NCBI GenBank assembly: GCA_013823505.1
Contig: PNMH01000017.1
Location: forward strand, 1 to 55,820
Length of the DNA stretch: 55,820 bases
From: Polaromonas sp.
GTDB taxonomy: Bacteria > Pseudomonadota > Gammaproteobacteria > Burkholderiales > Burkholderiaceae
Direction: 5' to 3'
The notes under the pieces were generated by a model that was not told the DNA's origin, did not search any database, and saw only the letters and a program-made list of their open reading frames with translations. The translations under genes were made by a program, and so were the position numbers. Of the stretch, positions 38,032 to 48,230 are shown one piece after another (positions within the stretch are counted from its first letter, which is position 1; each line of letters opens with the position of its first letter).

Positions 38032-39225
38032 TCAGTGCGGGTGGGCAGACGCCACCCGCTCGGCCTTTAGCAGCGGCCGCAGCGCCCACAACCCCAGCGC
38101 CGGCCCGAGCGCCAGCCAGGGCAGCAGCGTGCCCAGCGCCACCGTGTCGGCCAGTGAGACAAACAACAGGATGCTCACGATGGAGATGGCAAAGCCGATG
38201 CTGTTGGTGAGCGTGAGCACACTGCCCACGGCCTGCGGCGGCGCGTTGCGGGCGGTGAGCGTGGAGAACTGAGGCGAGTCGCCCGAGACGGTGATGCCCC
38301 AGAGCGCCAGCCACGCGTAGAACAGCGCGTCACCGGCGTCGATCATCCAGAACGCCGCCAGGCAACACAGGCCGCTGACGGCAAGCTGCGTGCCGGCCAC
38401 GCGCGCGCTGCCCCAGCGCTGCGCCACCCAGCCGCCGCCGGCACAACCGATCACGCCCGCGCCGAGCACGCAGAACGCCGCCCACGACAGCGCCGCGCCC
38501 TGCAGGCGCGTGGCCAGCACCAACGGCACCATCACCCACATGGTGTAGAGCTCCCACATGTGACCGAAGTAACCCAGCACCGAACTGCGCACGCGCGCAT
38601 CGGTCCACAGCGTGGCCAGCGCGCGCCACTGCAGCACCGTGACCCGGGCATGGGCGTGCGGCGGGTCGCTGGTGCCGAAGAACAGCAGCAGACCCCCGGC
38701 GGCGGCCAGTGCGGCCACGCCGAGCATGAGCGTGGGCCAGGGCAGGGCGCCGCCCATCGCACGCAGTGCGTGTGCACTGGCCGAACCCAGCACCAACGCG
38801 CCAATCAACAAACCGAGTGCACCGCCCAGGCCGCGCGTGTACCACTGTGCCGCGATCTTCATGCCCACCGGGTAGATGCCCGCGAGGAAGAAGCCGGTGG
38901 CAAACCGCCAGCCCAGCAGGGCCGTGTAGTCGCGCACCATCCACCACGCGCCCACGGTGCACGCCGCACCGGCCAGCGCGCACACCAGGAACACCCGGCG
39001 CGGCGCAAAGCGGTCGGCAATGGCCAGCAAGGCAAACACCAGCGTGCCCAGGATGAAGCCGAATTGCAGAGACGAGGTGAGCGTGCCCACCGCACTGGTC
39101 GGCCAGCCCAGTTCGCGCTGCAGGTCGGGCATGACCGCGTTGACCGCGAACCACAGCGAGGTGCCCAGGAACTGGGCCAGCACCAGGATGGGCAGGATGT
39201 GGCGGGGGACGTGGGGCTGCGACAT
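38032..39225 (-). CDS. MFS transporter
   Basis: A 397-residue permease with about 12 helices. The first is ILPILVLAQFLGTSLWFAVNAV and the TM2-TM3 loop reads ADRFAPRRVFLV, a variant of the MFS motif. FATGFFLAGIYPVGMKI resembles the TM5 region of cyanate/nitrate-type (CynX/NarK-like) permeases. The substrate is unknown. It follows tgt by 50 bases on the same strand, so it may be read from the queA-tgt promoter. Confidence 0.88.
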   Translation of the reverse strand: MSQPHVPRHILPILVLAQFLGTSLWFAVNAVMPDLQRELGWPTSAVGTLTSSLQFGFILGTLVFALLAIADRFAPRRVFLVCALAGAACTVGAWWMVRDYTALLGWRFATGFFLAGIYPVGMKIAAQWYTRGLGGALGLLIGALVLGSASAHALRAMGGALPWPTLMLGVAALAAAGGLLLFFGTSDPPHAHARVTVLQWRALATLWTDARVRSSVLGYFGHMWELYTMWVMVPLVLATRLQGAALSWAAFCVLGAGVIGCAGGGWVAQRWGSARVAGTQLAVSGLCCLAAFWMIDAGDALFYAWLALWGITVSGDSPQFSTLTARNAPPQAVGSVLTLTNSIGFAISIVSILLFVSLADTVALGTLLPWLALGPALGLWALRPLLKAERVASAHPH

Positions 39226-39275
39226 GGCCGCAGCTTAGCCGCGCTCACCGCGATCGGCTGGCACCCGCGCGTCAG

Positions 39276-41547
<2,272 letters not shown>

Positions 41548-41629
41548 GCAGCTTGAGGGCCGGACGGGCCCGTTCCAAGTGAAGAAACAAGGGCCGTGAT
41601 TGTCTCAGTTCTGCCGGGGCGATTCGGAT

Positions 41630-42247
41630 TCAGCGGGGGCGGTGCATGTGGAACAGCTGTTCAGGGCCGATGCTGAAGTAGTCGGCCGGGCCGCCGCCGC
41701 GCAGGATGTGCCCGGCGTTCGCCGTGTCGTAGACGCCATCCTTCAGCAAGCGCTGCGCAATGTGCACGCCGACCACTTCACCCAGCACCAGCCAGCTGTC
41801 GATGGGCGCACCGGCCGCCGATGTCAGCCGCACGATCTGCGACAGCCGGCATTCGAAGCTCACGGGGCTCTCTTGCACCCGAGGGACGGACACCACACGG
41901 GAAGCCACCGGCGTGAGCCCGGCCAACGCGAATTCGTCCACCTCGGGCGGCACGTGCGCGCAGGTCTGGTTCATCTGTTCGGCCAGCGGGCGGGTCACCA
42001 GGTTCCACACGAACTCGCCGGTCGCTTCCACGTTGCGCACCGAATCCTTGTGCCCGATGCTGCAGAAGCCCACGATGGGTGGCACGTAGTTGAAGGCGTT
42101 GAAGAAGCTGTAGGGCGCCAGGTTGAGCACGCCGTCGTTGGCGCGGGTGGAAATCCAGCCGATGGGTCGCGGCCCGACGATGGCGTTGAACGGGTCATGG
42201 GGCAGGCCGTGGCCCTGCGACGGTTCGTAAAAGTGTGCGGCGTCCAT
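41630..42247 (-). CDS. Flavin reductase family protein
   Basis: A 205-residue flavin-binding protein of the FMN-binding split-barrel group. Typical features are ARP-type IVGPRPIGWISTRANDGVLNLAPYSFFNAF near the start and KDSVRNVEATGEFVWNL, which resemble the flavin reductase/DIM6 family, then ESPVSFECRLSQIV. Such proteins reduce free flavin or act as partners for monooxygenases. No partner oxygenase is adjacent. It is divergent from recG with 101 bases between starts. Confidence 0.9.
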   Translation of the reverse strand: MDAAHFYEPSQGHGLPHDPFNAIVGPRPIGWISTRANDGVLNLAPYSFFNAFNYVPPIVGFCSIGHKDSVRNVEATGEFVWNLVTRPLAEQMNQTCAHVPPEVDEFALAGLTPVASRVVSVPRVQESPVSFECRLSQIVRLTSAAGAPIDSWLVLGEVVGVHIAQRLLKDGVYDTANAGHILRGGGPADYFSIGPEQLFHMHRPR

Positions 42248-42348
42248 GTGCGTGGAAGGTTGAAGTGACGCGCCATGCTAGGCGAGGGCCACGGAACGCG
42301 CTCGTGCGAGGCCATTGGTGACCGTGAGGGGCCGGGCACAATGCGCGC

Positions 42349-44448
42349 ATGCCCGCCCAAGCCGAAGGCAAAACAGCCGCACGCGTGCTGTCTGCCCCCC
42401 AGAAAGCCCTGCACCGGCTCGGGCTGGTGCGCGACATCGACCTGGCGCTGCACCTGCCGCTGCGATACGAGGACGAAACCCGCATCGTCACGCTGCGCGG
42501 CGCGCGTGACGGGCAACTGGCGCAGATTGAAGGCACGGTGACCCACAGCGAGATCACGCAGCGCCCGCGCCGCCAGCTGCTGGTGACACTGGACGACGGC
42601 ACCGACACCTGCACCCTGCGTTTCTTCACCTTCTACCCCGCGCACCAGAAAACCTTGGCCGTGGGCCAGCGGGTGCGCGTGCGCGGCGAGCTGCGCGGTG
42701 GCTTCCTGGGCTGTACCATGGTCCACCCGGCGTTCCACGCGGCCGGCGGCGAGTTGCCCGACGCGCTCACACCCGTCTACCCCACGAGCGCACAACTGCC
42801 GCAGGCCTACCTGCGCAAGGTGGTGGCCAGCGGCTTGCGGCGCGCCGACCTCGGCGAAAACCTGCCGCCCGCGCTGCTGGGAGGCCTGAACGCGGTGGTG
42901 CGCGGCACCTGGACGTTGCGCGACGCGCTGCAGTTTCTGCACCACCCGGGTGCCGACGTGTCGCTGGACGCGCTGGAAGACCGCAGCCACCCGGCCTGGC
43001 AGCGCTTGAAAGCCGAAGAACTGCTGGCGCAACAGCTCTCGCAGTTCACCGCGCGGCAGGAACGCGCGGCTCTCAGCGCGCCGGCCCTGCGCGCCAAGCC
43101 GGGTGGCCTGCACGAACAGCTGCTCGGCGTGTTGCCGTTTTCGCTCACCACCGCGCAGCGCCGCGTGGGTGAGGAAATCGCGCGCGACCTGATGCGCCAG
43201 ATCCCCATGCACCGTTTGCTGCAGGGCGACGTGGGCTCGGGCAAGACGGTGGTGGCCGCGCTGGCCGCCGCCATTGCCATCGACGCGGGCTGGCAGTGTG
43301 CGCTGATGGCGCCCACCGAGATACTGGCCGAACAGCATTTCGCCAAACTCATCGGCTGGCTGGAGCCCCTGCTCGCGCCTTTGGGCAAACGCGTGGCCTG
43401 GCTCACCGGCAGCCAGAAGAAAAAGCAGCGCGGCGAGATGCTCGCGCTGATTGCGAGTGGTGAAGCCGCGTTGGTGGTGGGCACGCACGCCGTCATTCAA
43501 GACCAGGTGGTGTTCAAGAACCTCGCGCTGGCGATCATCGACGAGCAGCACCGGTTCGGCGTGGCTCAGCGGCTGGCGCTTCGCAGCAAGATGGGAGCGG
43601 GCATGGAGCAGGGTGAGCCCCACCTCCTCATGATGACGGCCACGCCCATTCCCAGAACGCTCGCCATGAGCTACTACGCCGACCTCGACGTCTCCACCAT
43701 CGACGAGCTGCCGCCCGGGCGCACGCCCATCGTCACCAAGGTGGTGGCCGACAGCCGCCGAGCCGAGGTGGTGGAGCGCATCCGCTCGCAGGTGGCGCAG
43801 GGCCGGCAGGTGTACTGGGTGTGTCCGCTGATCGAGGAGAGTGAGGCGCTGGACCTGTCGAACGCGACCGCCACCCACGCCGAACTGTCCCAGTCCCTGC
43901 CCGGCGTGCTCGTGGGCCTGCTGCATTCGCGCATGCCGGTGGCCGAGAAGAAGGCGGTCATGTCGCTGTTCACCGGTGGGCAGATGGGGGTGCTGGTCTC
44001 CACCACGGTGATCGAGGTGGGCGTGGACGTGCCCAACGCCTCGCTGATGGTGATCGAGCACGCCGAGCGTTTTGGCCTGAGCCAGCTGCACCAGCTTCGC
44101 GGCCGTGTGGGGCGTGGCGCGGCGGCCTCGGCCTGCGTGCTGCTCTACACACCGCCCGACAGCGGCCGCCTGGGCGAGACCGCGCGCGAGCGCCTCAAAG
44201 CCATGGCCGAGACCAACGACGGTTTCGAGATCGCCCGCCGCGACCTGGAGATCCGCGGTCCGGGCGAGTTTCTCGGTGCGCGCCAGTCGGGCGCACCGCT
44301 GTTGCGCTTTGCCGATCTGGCCACCGACACCCACCTGCTCGAATGGGCGCGCGCGGCCGCGCCGGTGATGCTGGCTGAGTACCCTCAACAGGCCGAAAAA
44401 CACATCGCCCGCTGGCTGGGCGGCAAGGCCGAGTTCCTCAAGGCCTGA
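42349..44448 (+). CDS. recG: ATP-dependent DNA helicase RecG
   Basis: A 699-residue branch-migration helicase that rescues stalled forks and resolves R- and D-loops. The wedge/OB domain spans about residues 15-220. The helicase core has Walker A GDVGSGKTVVAAL, APTEILAEQH, the DEQH box IIDEQHRFGVAQRLAL, MMTATPIPRTLAMSYY and the C-terminal TTVIEVGVDVPNAS and QLHQLRGRVGRGA (motif VI). The TRG tail is at about 605-660. The gene is followed by the small lipoprotein and oxyR. Confidence 0.97.
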   Translation: MPAQAEGKTAARVLSAPQKALHRLGLVRDIDLALHLPLRYEDETRIVTLRGARDGQLAQIEGTVTHSEITQRPRRQLLVTLDDGTDTCTLRFFTFYPAHQKTLAVGQRVRVRGELRGGFLGCTMVHPAFHAAGGELPDALTPVYPTSAQLPQAYLRKVVASGLRRADLGENLPPALLGGLNAVVRGTWTLRDALQFLHHPGADVSLDALEDRSHPAWQRLKAEELLAQQLSQFTARQERAALSAPALRAKPGGLHEQLLGVLPFSLTTAQRRVGEEIARDLMRQIPMHRLLQGDVGSGKTVVAALAAAIAIDAGWQCALMAPTEILAEQHFAKLIGWLEPLLAPLGKRVAWLTGSQKKKQRGEMLALIASGEAALVVGTHAVIQDQVVFKNLALAIIDEQHRFGVAQRLALRSKMGAGMEQGEPHLLMMTATPIPRTLAMSYYADLDVSTIDELPPGRTPIVTKVVADSRRAEVVERIRSQVAQGRQVYWVCPLIEESEALDLSNATATHAELSQSLPGVLVGLLHSRMPVAEKKAVMSLFTGGQMGVLVSTTVIEVGVDVPNASLMVIEHAERFGLSQLHQLRGRVGRGAAASACVLLYTPPDSGRLGETARERLKAMAETNDGFEIARRDLEIRGPGEFLGARQSGAPLLRFADLATDTHLLEWARAAAPVMLAEYPQQAEKHIARWLGGKAEFLKA

Positions 44449-44530
44449 TCGACTGCCCAAGCAATGGATCTGGATAGTCGCAAGGGTCCCAGATCGCGCG
44501 CTCGGTGATACTGGTGCCCAAACGGCATTC

Positions 44531-44537
44531 AAGGGAG
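44531..44537 (+). promoter_or_regulatory. Shine-Dalgarno deciding the lipoprotein start
   Basis: AAGGGAG at 44531-44537 directly abuts ATG 44538 but is spaced six bases from ATG 44544. The second is therefore the likely start of the small lipoprotein gene. Confidence 0.6.
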
Positions 44538-44543
44538 ATGGCG

Positions 44544-45020
44544 ATGCGTCGAATGGTTCGAGTCGGACTGTGTGCACTGATGACGGCGGGTGTTGCCGCC
44601 TGCGGATTGGTACCCCCCAAACCCATGCGGTTTTACGAGGGACCAGAGCTGCCGAGGGAGCAACTGGCCGTGCTGGGCGCACGGTCGCCTACACCCGGAA
44701 GTCGTTCATTCGTGACAGTGACCAAGATCGATGGAACGGAAATTCACCCGGAGGGTTACGCCTTGCCCACGAAGGGCATTTACCTGAAACCACGCAAGGC
44801 GCTAGTCTCGCTGAGGTACATGAGCTTCGGCGGATCGACAAATGCCCGGGCGGAAGGCGATGTCGAGGTTGACCTGAAGCCAGGACACTTTTACGTGCCT
44901 GAAGTCAGGTACTTGGGCGGAGACCGGGTCTTGCTCCGCATACAAGACAAGGGCACGGACTACAACCCGGAATGCCTGGGTACTGGAATGAACCACGACC
45001 GCCCTGCCCAAGGTTGCTGA
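44544..45020 (+). CDS. Small lipoprotein, function unknown
   Basis: A 158-residue protein with signal peptide MRRMVRVGLCALMTAG and a lipobox GVAAC, so it is likely lipidated at Cys of the mature N-terminus. The mature part is beta-rich: RSFVTVTKIDGTEI, KALVSLRYMSFGGSTN, GDVEVDLKPGHFYVPEVRYL. The last pattern resembles small periplasmic beta-sandwich lipoproteins. No family is recognised. It stands between recG and oxyR, and in my experience these genes are often adjacent in Burkholderiales, so it may be an insertion into that order. Base composition looks slightly less GC-rich than its neighbours. Confidence 0.7.
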   Translation: MRRMVRVGLCALMTAGVAACGLVPPKPMRFYEGPELPREQLAVLGARSPTPGSRSFVTVTKIDGTEIHPEGYALPTKGIYLKPRKALVSLRYMSFGGSTNARAEGDVEVDLKPGHFYVPEVRYLGGDRVLLRIQDKGTDYNPECLGTGMNHDRPAQGC

Positions 45021-45105
45021 TCTGGCGGTTCTGGTCAACCAAAGTGAAATGGATCGACAGGATCATTGACCCTCTCGCCATGGCACTGGCGCACAATATG
45101 TCGCC

Positions 45106-46065
45106 ATGACCTTGACCGAACTCAAATACATCGTGGCCGTGGCCCGGGAAAAGCACTTCGGCAAGGCCGCCGAGGCTTGCTTCGTTTCGCAGCCCACCTT
45201 GTCGGTGGCCATCAAGAAACTCGAAGACGAGCTGGAGCTCAAGATCTTCGAGCGCAACGCCAGCGAGATCAGCGTGACCCCGCTGGGGGAAGAAATCGTG
45301 CGCCAGGCGCAGACCGTGCTGGAGCAGGCCGCGGCCATCAAGGAGATCGCCAAGCGCGGCAAGGACCCGCTGGCCGGCCCGCTCAAGCTCGGCGTGATCT
45401 ACACCATCGGGCCGTATTTGCTGCCCGACCTGGTGCGCCACGTGATCGACCGCACGCCGCAGATGCCGCTGATGCTGCAGGAAAACTTCACGGTGAAGCT
45501 GCTCGAACAACTGCGCCTGGGCGAGATCGATTGCGCCATCCTGGCCGAGCCGTTTCCCGACACCAACCTGGCGATCGCCGCGCTGTACGACGAGCCCTTT
45601 CTGGCCGCCGTGCCGCACACCCACCCTATGGCCAAACAAGGCCACATCACCAACGAAGAGCTCAAGCGCGAGACCATGCTCTTGCTGGGCACGGGCCATT
45701 GTTTCCGCGACCACGTGCTCGAGGTCTGCCCCGAGTTCGCGCGTTTCTCCAACGACGCCGAAGGCATCCGCAAGAGCTTTGAAGGCTCGTCGCTGGAGAC
45801 CATCAAGCACATGGTGGCCGCCGGCATGGGCGTGACGCTGGTGCCGCGCCTGTCGGTGCCGTCGTCGGCGCTGGAAGGTCACGCCACGCCGGGGCAGGAC
45901 TTTGGCGACTCGTCGTACGTGCGCTACCTCCCGTTCGAGGGCGAGGCGCCCACGCGGCGTGTGGTGCTGGCCTGGCGGCGCAGCTTCACGCGTTATGAGG
46001 CCATTGCCGAGCTGCGCAACGCCATCTACGCCTGCGAACTTCCGGGCGTCAAACGCCTCTCTTGA
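45106..46065 (+). CDS. oxyR: Hydrogen peroxide-sensing LysR regulator OxyR
   Basis: A 319-residue LysR-type activator. The N-terminal helix-turn-helix covers about residues 1-60 ([30 protein letters not shown]). The sensing pair is present at exactly the E. coli positions: Cys199 in GTGHCFRDH and Cys208 in LEVCPE. Oxidation to the 199-208 disulfide switches the protein to an activator of catalase, Dps and related genes. It is followed at 35 bases by dps, one of its classical targets, and then ubiA. Confidence 0.96.
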   Translation: MTLTELKYIVAVAREKHFGKAAEACFVSQPTLSVAIKKLEDELELKIFERNASEISVTPLGEEIVRQAQTVLEQAAAIKEIAKRGKDPLAGPLKLGVIYTIGPYLLPDLVRHVIDRTPQMPLMLQENFTVKLLEQLRLGEIDCAILAEPFPDTNLAIAALYDEPFLAAVPHTHPMAKQGHITNEELKRETMLLLGTGHCFRDHVLEVCPEFARFSNDAEGIRKSFEGSSLETIKHMVAAGMGVTLVPRLSVPSSALEGHATPGQDFGDSSYVRYLPFEGEAPTRRVVLAWRRSFTRYEAIAELRNAIYACELPGVKRLS

Positions 46066-46100
46066 TTTTTTGTTTTTCAACCTTCTCCCAGGAGTTCTCC

Positions 46101-46604
46101 ATGGCCAAAACCGCCAGCAAATCCAGCGCGCCCAGCATCAACATCGGCATCAACGAGAAGGATCGCGCGGCGATTGCCAAAGGCCTGTCGAAGCTGCTGG
46201 CCGACACCTACACGCTGTACCTGACCACGCACAACTTCCACTGGAACGTGACCGGGCCGATGTTCACCTCGCTGCACACCTTGTTCATGACGCAGTACAC
46301 CGAGCTGTGGACCGCCGTGGACCCGGTGGCCGAACGCATTCGCTCGCTGGGCCACGACGCCCCCGGCAGCTACGCCCAGTTCAGCAAGCTCAGCTCGGTG
46401 CCCGATGCACCGGCCACGCCGCCCAAGGCCATGGAGATGGTGCGCATCCTCGTGCAGGGCCACGAAGCGGTGGCTCGCACGGCGCGCGAGTTGTTCCCCG
46501 TGGTGGACAAGGCGGGCGACGAGCCCACGGCCGACCTGCTGACGCAGCGCCTCACGGTGCACGAGCAGACCGCCTGGATGTTGCGTTCGATTCTTGAGGA
46601 GTGA
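46101..46604 (+). CDS. dps: Dps-family DNA-binding ferritin
   Basis: A 167-residue ferritin-like protein. The short N-terminal tail has Lys residues ([12 protein letters not shown]), as DNA-binding Dps proteins do. The ferroxidase ligands are visible in [12 protein letters not shown] and in [16 protein letters not shown]. It stores iron using H2O2 as oxidant and protects DNA. AGGAG lies six bases before the ATG. The 35-base gap after oxyR leaves little room for its own OxyR-dependent promoter, so read-through from oxyR or a promoter inside oxyR is likely. Confidence 0.94.
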   Translation: MAKTASKSSAPSINIGINEKDRAAIAKGLSKLLADTYTLYLTTHNFHWNVTGPMFTSLHTLFMTQYTELWTAVDPVAERIRSLGHDAPGSYAQFSKLSSVPDAPATPPKAMEMVRILVQGHEAVARTARELFPVVDKAGDEPTADLLTQRLTVHEQTAWMLRSILEE

Positions 46605-46614
46605 TCAACGGATC

Positions 46615-47487
46615 ATGGTCGCTGCAACGTCCCACGCGCCTTCGCGCCTGTCGCTGTACCTTGACCTGATCCGCTGGAACCGCCCGGCCGGCTGGCTGCT
46701 GCTGCTCTGGCCGTCGCTGGCCGCGCTGTGGGTGGCGGCCGGCGGGTTCCCCGGCTGGCATCTGCTGGCCGTGTTCGTGCTGGGCACCATCCTCATGCGC
46801 AGCGCCGGCTGCTGTGTGAACGACGTGGCCGACCGCGAGTTCGACAAACACGTCAAGCGCACCGCACAGCGCCCGGTCACGTCCGGCAAGGTGTCCACGC
46901 GCGAAGCCTTGGCCGTGGGGGCGGTGCTCGCGCTGGTGGCGTTTGCGCTGGTGCTCACCACCAACACCCTCACGGTGCTCATGTCGTTCGCGGCGCTGGC
47001 CATCACACTGGCCTACCCGTATGCCAAGCGCTTTGTTTCCATGCCGCAGGCCGTGCTGGGCGTGGCGTTCAGCTTCGGCGTGCCCATGGCGTTTGCCGCC
47101 GTGCAAGCGCAGGTGCCGCCGCTGGCCTGGGTGCTGTTGCTGGGTAACCTGTTCTGGGTGCTGGCCTACGACACCGAGTACGCCATGGTCGACCGCGACG
47201 ACGACCTGCGCATCGGCATGAAAACCTCGGCGATCACGCTGGGCGCCTACGACGTGCCTGCTGTGACTGCGTTCTATCTCGTGTTCCTCGCGGTCTGGAC
47301 GGCCGCGCTGTGGCCAGTGGTGAACTCCTGGGTGTGGGGCGCCATGCTGGTGGTGGCGCTCGCCCAAGTTGTGTGGCACTTCCAGCTCATCAAGGACCGC
47401 AGCCGCGATGGCTGCTTCAAGGCGTTTCGGCTCAACCACTGGTTGGGGTTCACGGTGTTCGTGGGCGTGGTGCTCGGCTTGGTTTGA
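46615..47487 (+). CDS. ubiA: 4-hydroxybenzoate polyprenyltransferase
   Basis: A 290-residue membrane enzyme that attaches the polyprenyl tail to 4-hydroxybenzoate in ubiquinone synthesis. The two Asp-rich motifs are present: NDVADREFD in the second helix region and [12 protein letters not shown] in the fourth. About eight transmembrane segments follow the opening [21 protein letters not shown]. The start at ATG 46615 is preferred over the upstream TTG. It follows dps by ten bases in the same direction. Confidence 0.95.
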   Translation: MVAATSHAPSRLSLYLDLIRWNRPAGWLLLLWPSLAALWVAAGGFPGWHLLAVFVLGTILMRSAGCCVNDVADREFDKHVKRTAQRPVTSGKVSTREALAVGAVLALVAFALVLTTNTLTVLMSFAALAITLAYPYAKRFVSMPQAVLGVAFSFGVPMAFAAVQAQVPPLAWVLLLGNLFWVLAYDTEYAMVDRDDDLRIGMKTSAITLGAYDVPAVTAFYLVFLAVWTAALWPVVNSWVWGAMLVVALAQVVWHFQLIKDRSRDGCFKAFRLNHWLGFTVFVGVVLGLV

Positions 47488-47523
47488 CGCGTGCTTCATG
47501 CTTTGTGCAATCGTAGACCGGCA

Positions 47524-47541
47524 ATGGCTAAAATGGCCAAA
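47524..47541 (+). promoter_or_regulatory. Putative antitoxin operator
   Basis: ATGGCTAAA (47524-47532) is directly followed by ATGGCCAAA (47533-47541), and TGGC/GCCA at 47525-47528 and 47536-47539 form a 15-bp inverted repeat. It lies 18 bases upstream of the antitoxin ATG, a typical place for autorepression by Phd/YefM antitoxins. Confidence 0.5.
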
Positions 47542-47558
47542 CCACCAAGGAGCCCACC

Positions 47559-47828
47559 ATGCGAGTCACCGCCACCGAAGCCAAGAACCGATTTGGCAGC
47601 CTCTGCGCGCAAGCCAAGCGCGAGCCGGTCTTCGTGGAAAAGGCCGGCCACATCGACACCGTGATCCTCTCGGCTGAGCAATACCTGGCCCTGCAGGCCA
47701 GCAGCGGCAAGAGCACCCGGGCTGCGCGCAAAAAGGCGTTTGAATCCGAGTTCGGTGACTGGATCGAAGCCCAAAACGCCCGATTCGAGACGCTCGGTAT
47801 TCCGGGTGAAGATCTCCGCCCTTGGTGA
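47559..47828 (+). CDS. Phd/YefM-like antitoxin with CcdA-like tail
   Basis: An 89-residue protein. Residues about 1-50 (MRVTATEAKNRFGSLCAQAKREPVFVEKAGH...VILSAEQY) show the Phd/YefM DNA-binding fold, which represses its own operon. Residues about 60-89 (FESEFGDWIEAQNARFETLG...DLRPW) are acidic and resemble the C-terminal toxin-binding tail of CcdA, which wraps CcdB. AAGGAG at 47547-47552 has ideal spacing. The next gene encodes a CcdB-like toxin 7 bases downstream, so this is its antitoxin. The mix of a Phd-type head with a CcdA-type tail is unusual but fits the partner. Confidence 0.82.
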   Translation: MRVTATEAKNRFGSLCAQAKREPVFVEKAGHIDTVILSAEQYLALQASSGKSTRAARKKAFESEFGDWIEAQNARFETLGIPGEDLRPW

Positions 47829-47835
47829 ACAGCCG

Positions 47836-48150
47836 ATGCCGCAGTACGACGTTTACGCCAACCCCAGCCGCAGCGCGGCCGACGGCATTCCCTACGTGGT
47901 CGTGATCCAGAGCGATCTGCTCGATGCCCTTGCCACACGGTTGACCGTGCCGCTCACTGTGTTCACCTCAGGCACCAAGGTGCCGACCACACTGTGTCCG
48001 GTCATCACGGTCAAAGGCAAGCGCCTGCACGCGCTGGCGCACTATGCCGCTCCCCTGCCCGCCAAAGATTTGCGCCGACCTGTGGACAACGTGGCAGCGC
48101 AGGCCAGCGCCCTGGTGTCGGCCATGGACGCAGTACTTTCGGGCATTTGA
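47836..48150 (+). CDS. ccdB: CcdB-family toxin
   Basis: A 104-residue protein. The opening QYDVYANPSRSAADGIPYVVVIQSDLLDALATRLTVPL matches CcdB, with the conserved VVVQSDLLD block. The C-terminus VLSGI keeps the Gly-Ile end. E. coli CcdB ends WGI, and its Trp helps poison DNA gyrase; here that position is Ser, as in some other CcdB homologues. The gene starts at MPQYDVY directly after the antitoxin. It probably poisons or once poisoned GyrA; retained activity is uncertain. Confidence 0.85.
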   Translation: MPQYDVYANPSRSAADGIPYVVVIQSDLLDALATRLTVPLTVFTSGTKVPTTLCPVITVKGKRLHALAHYAAPLPAKDLRRPVDNVAAQASALVSAMDAVLSGI

Positions 48151-48230
48151 TTTGTGCCGTTGGGCAACCACTGGGAGGGAGGCGATTCGGTCCACGGACT
48201 ATCGGTGTTGGTGTAGTCTGGATCGACAGG

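Noticed and set aside
47836..48150. CcdB lacking Trp before the Gly-Ile end, possibly inactive
   Set aside because: Some CcdB homologues also lack Trp at this place, so loss of function cannot be concluded.
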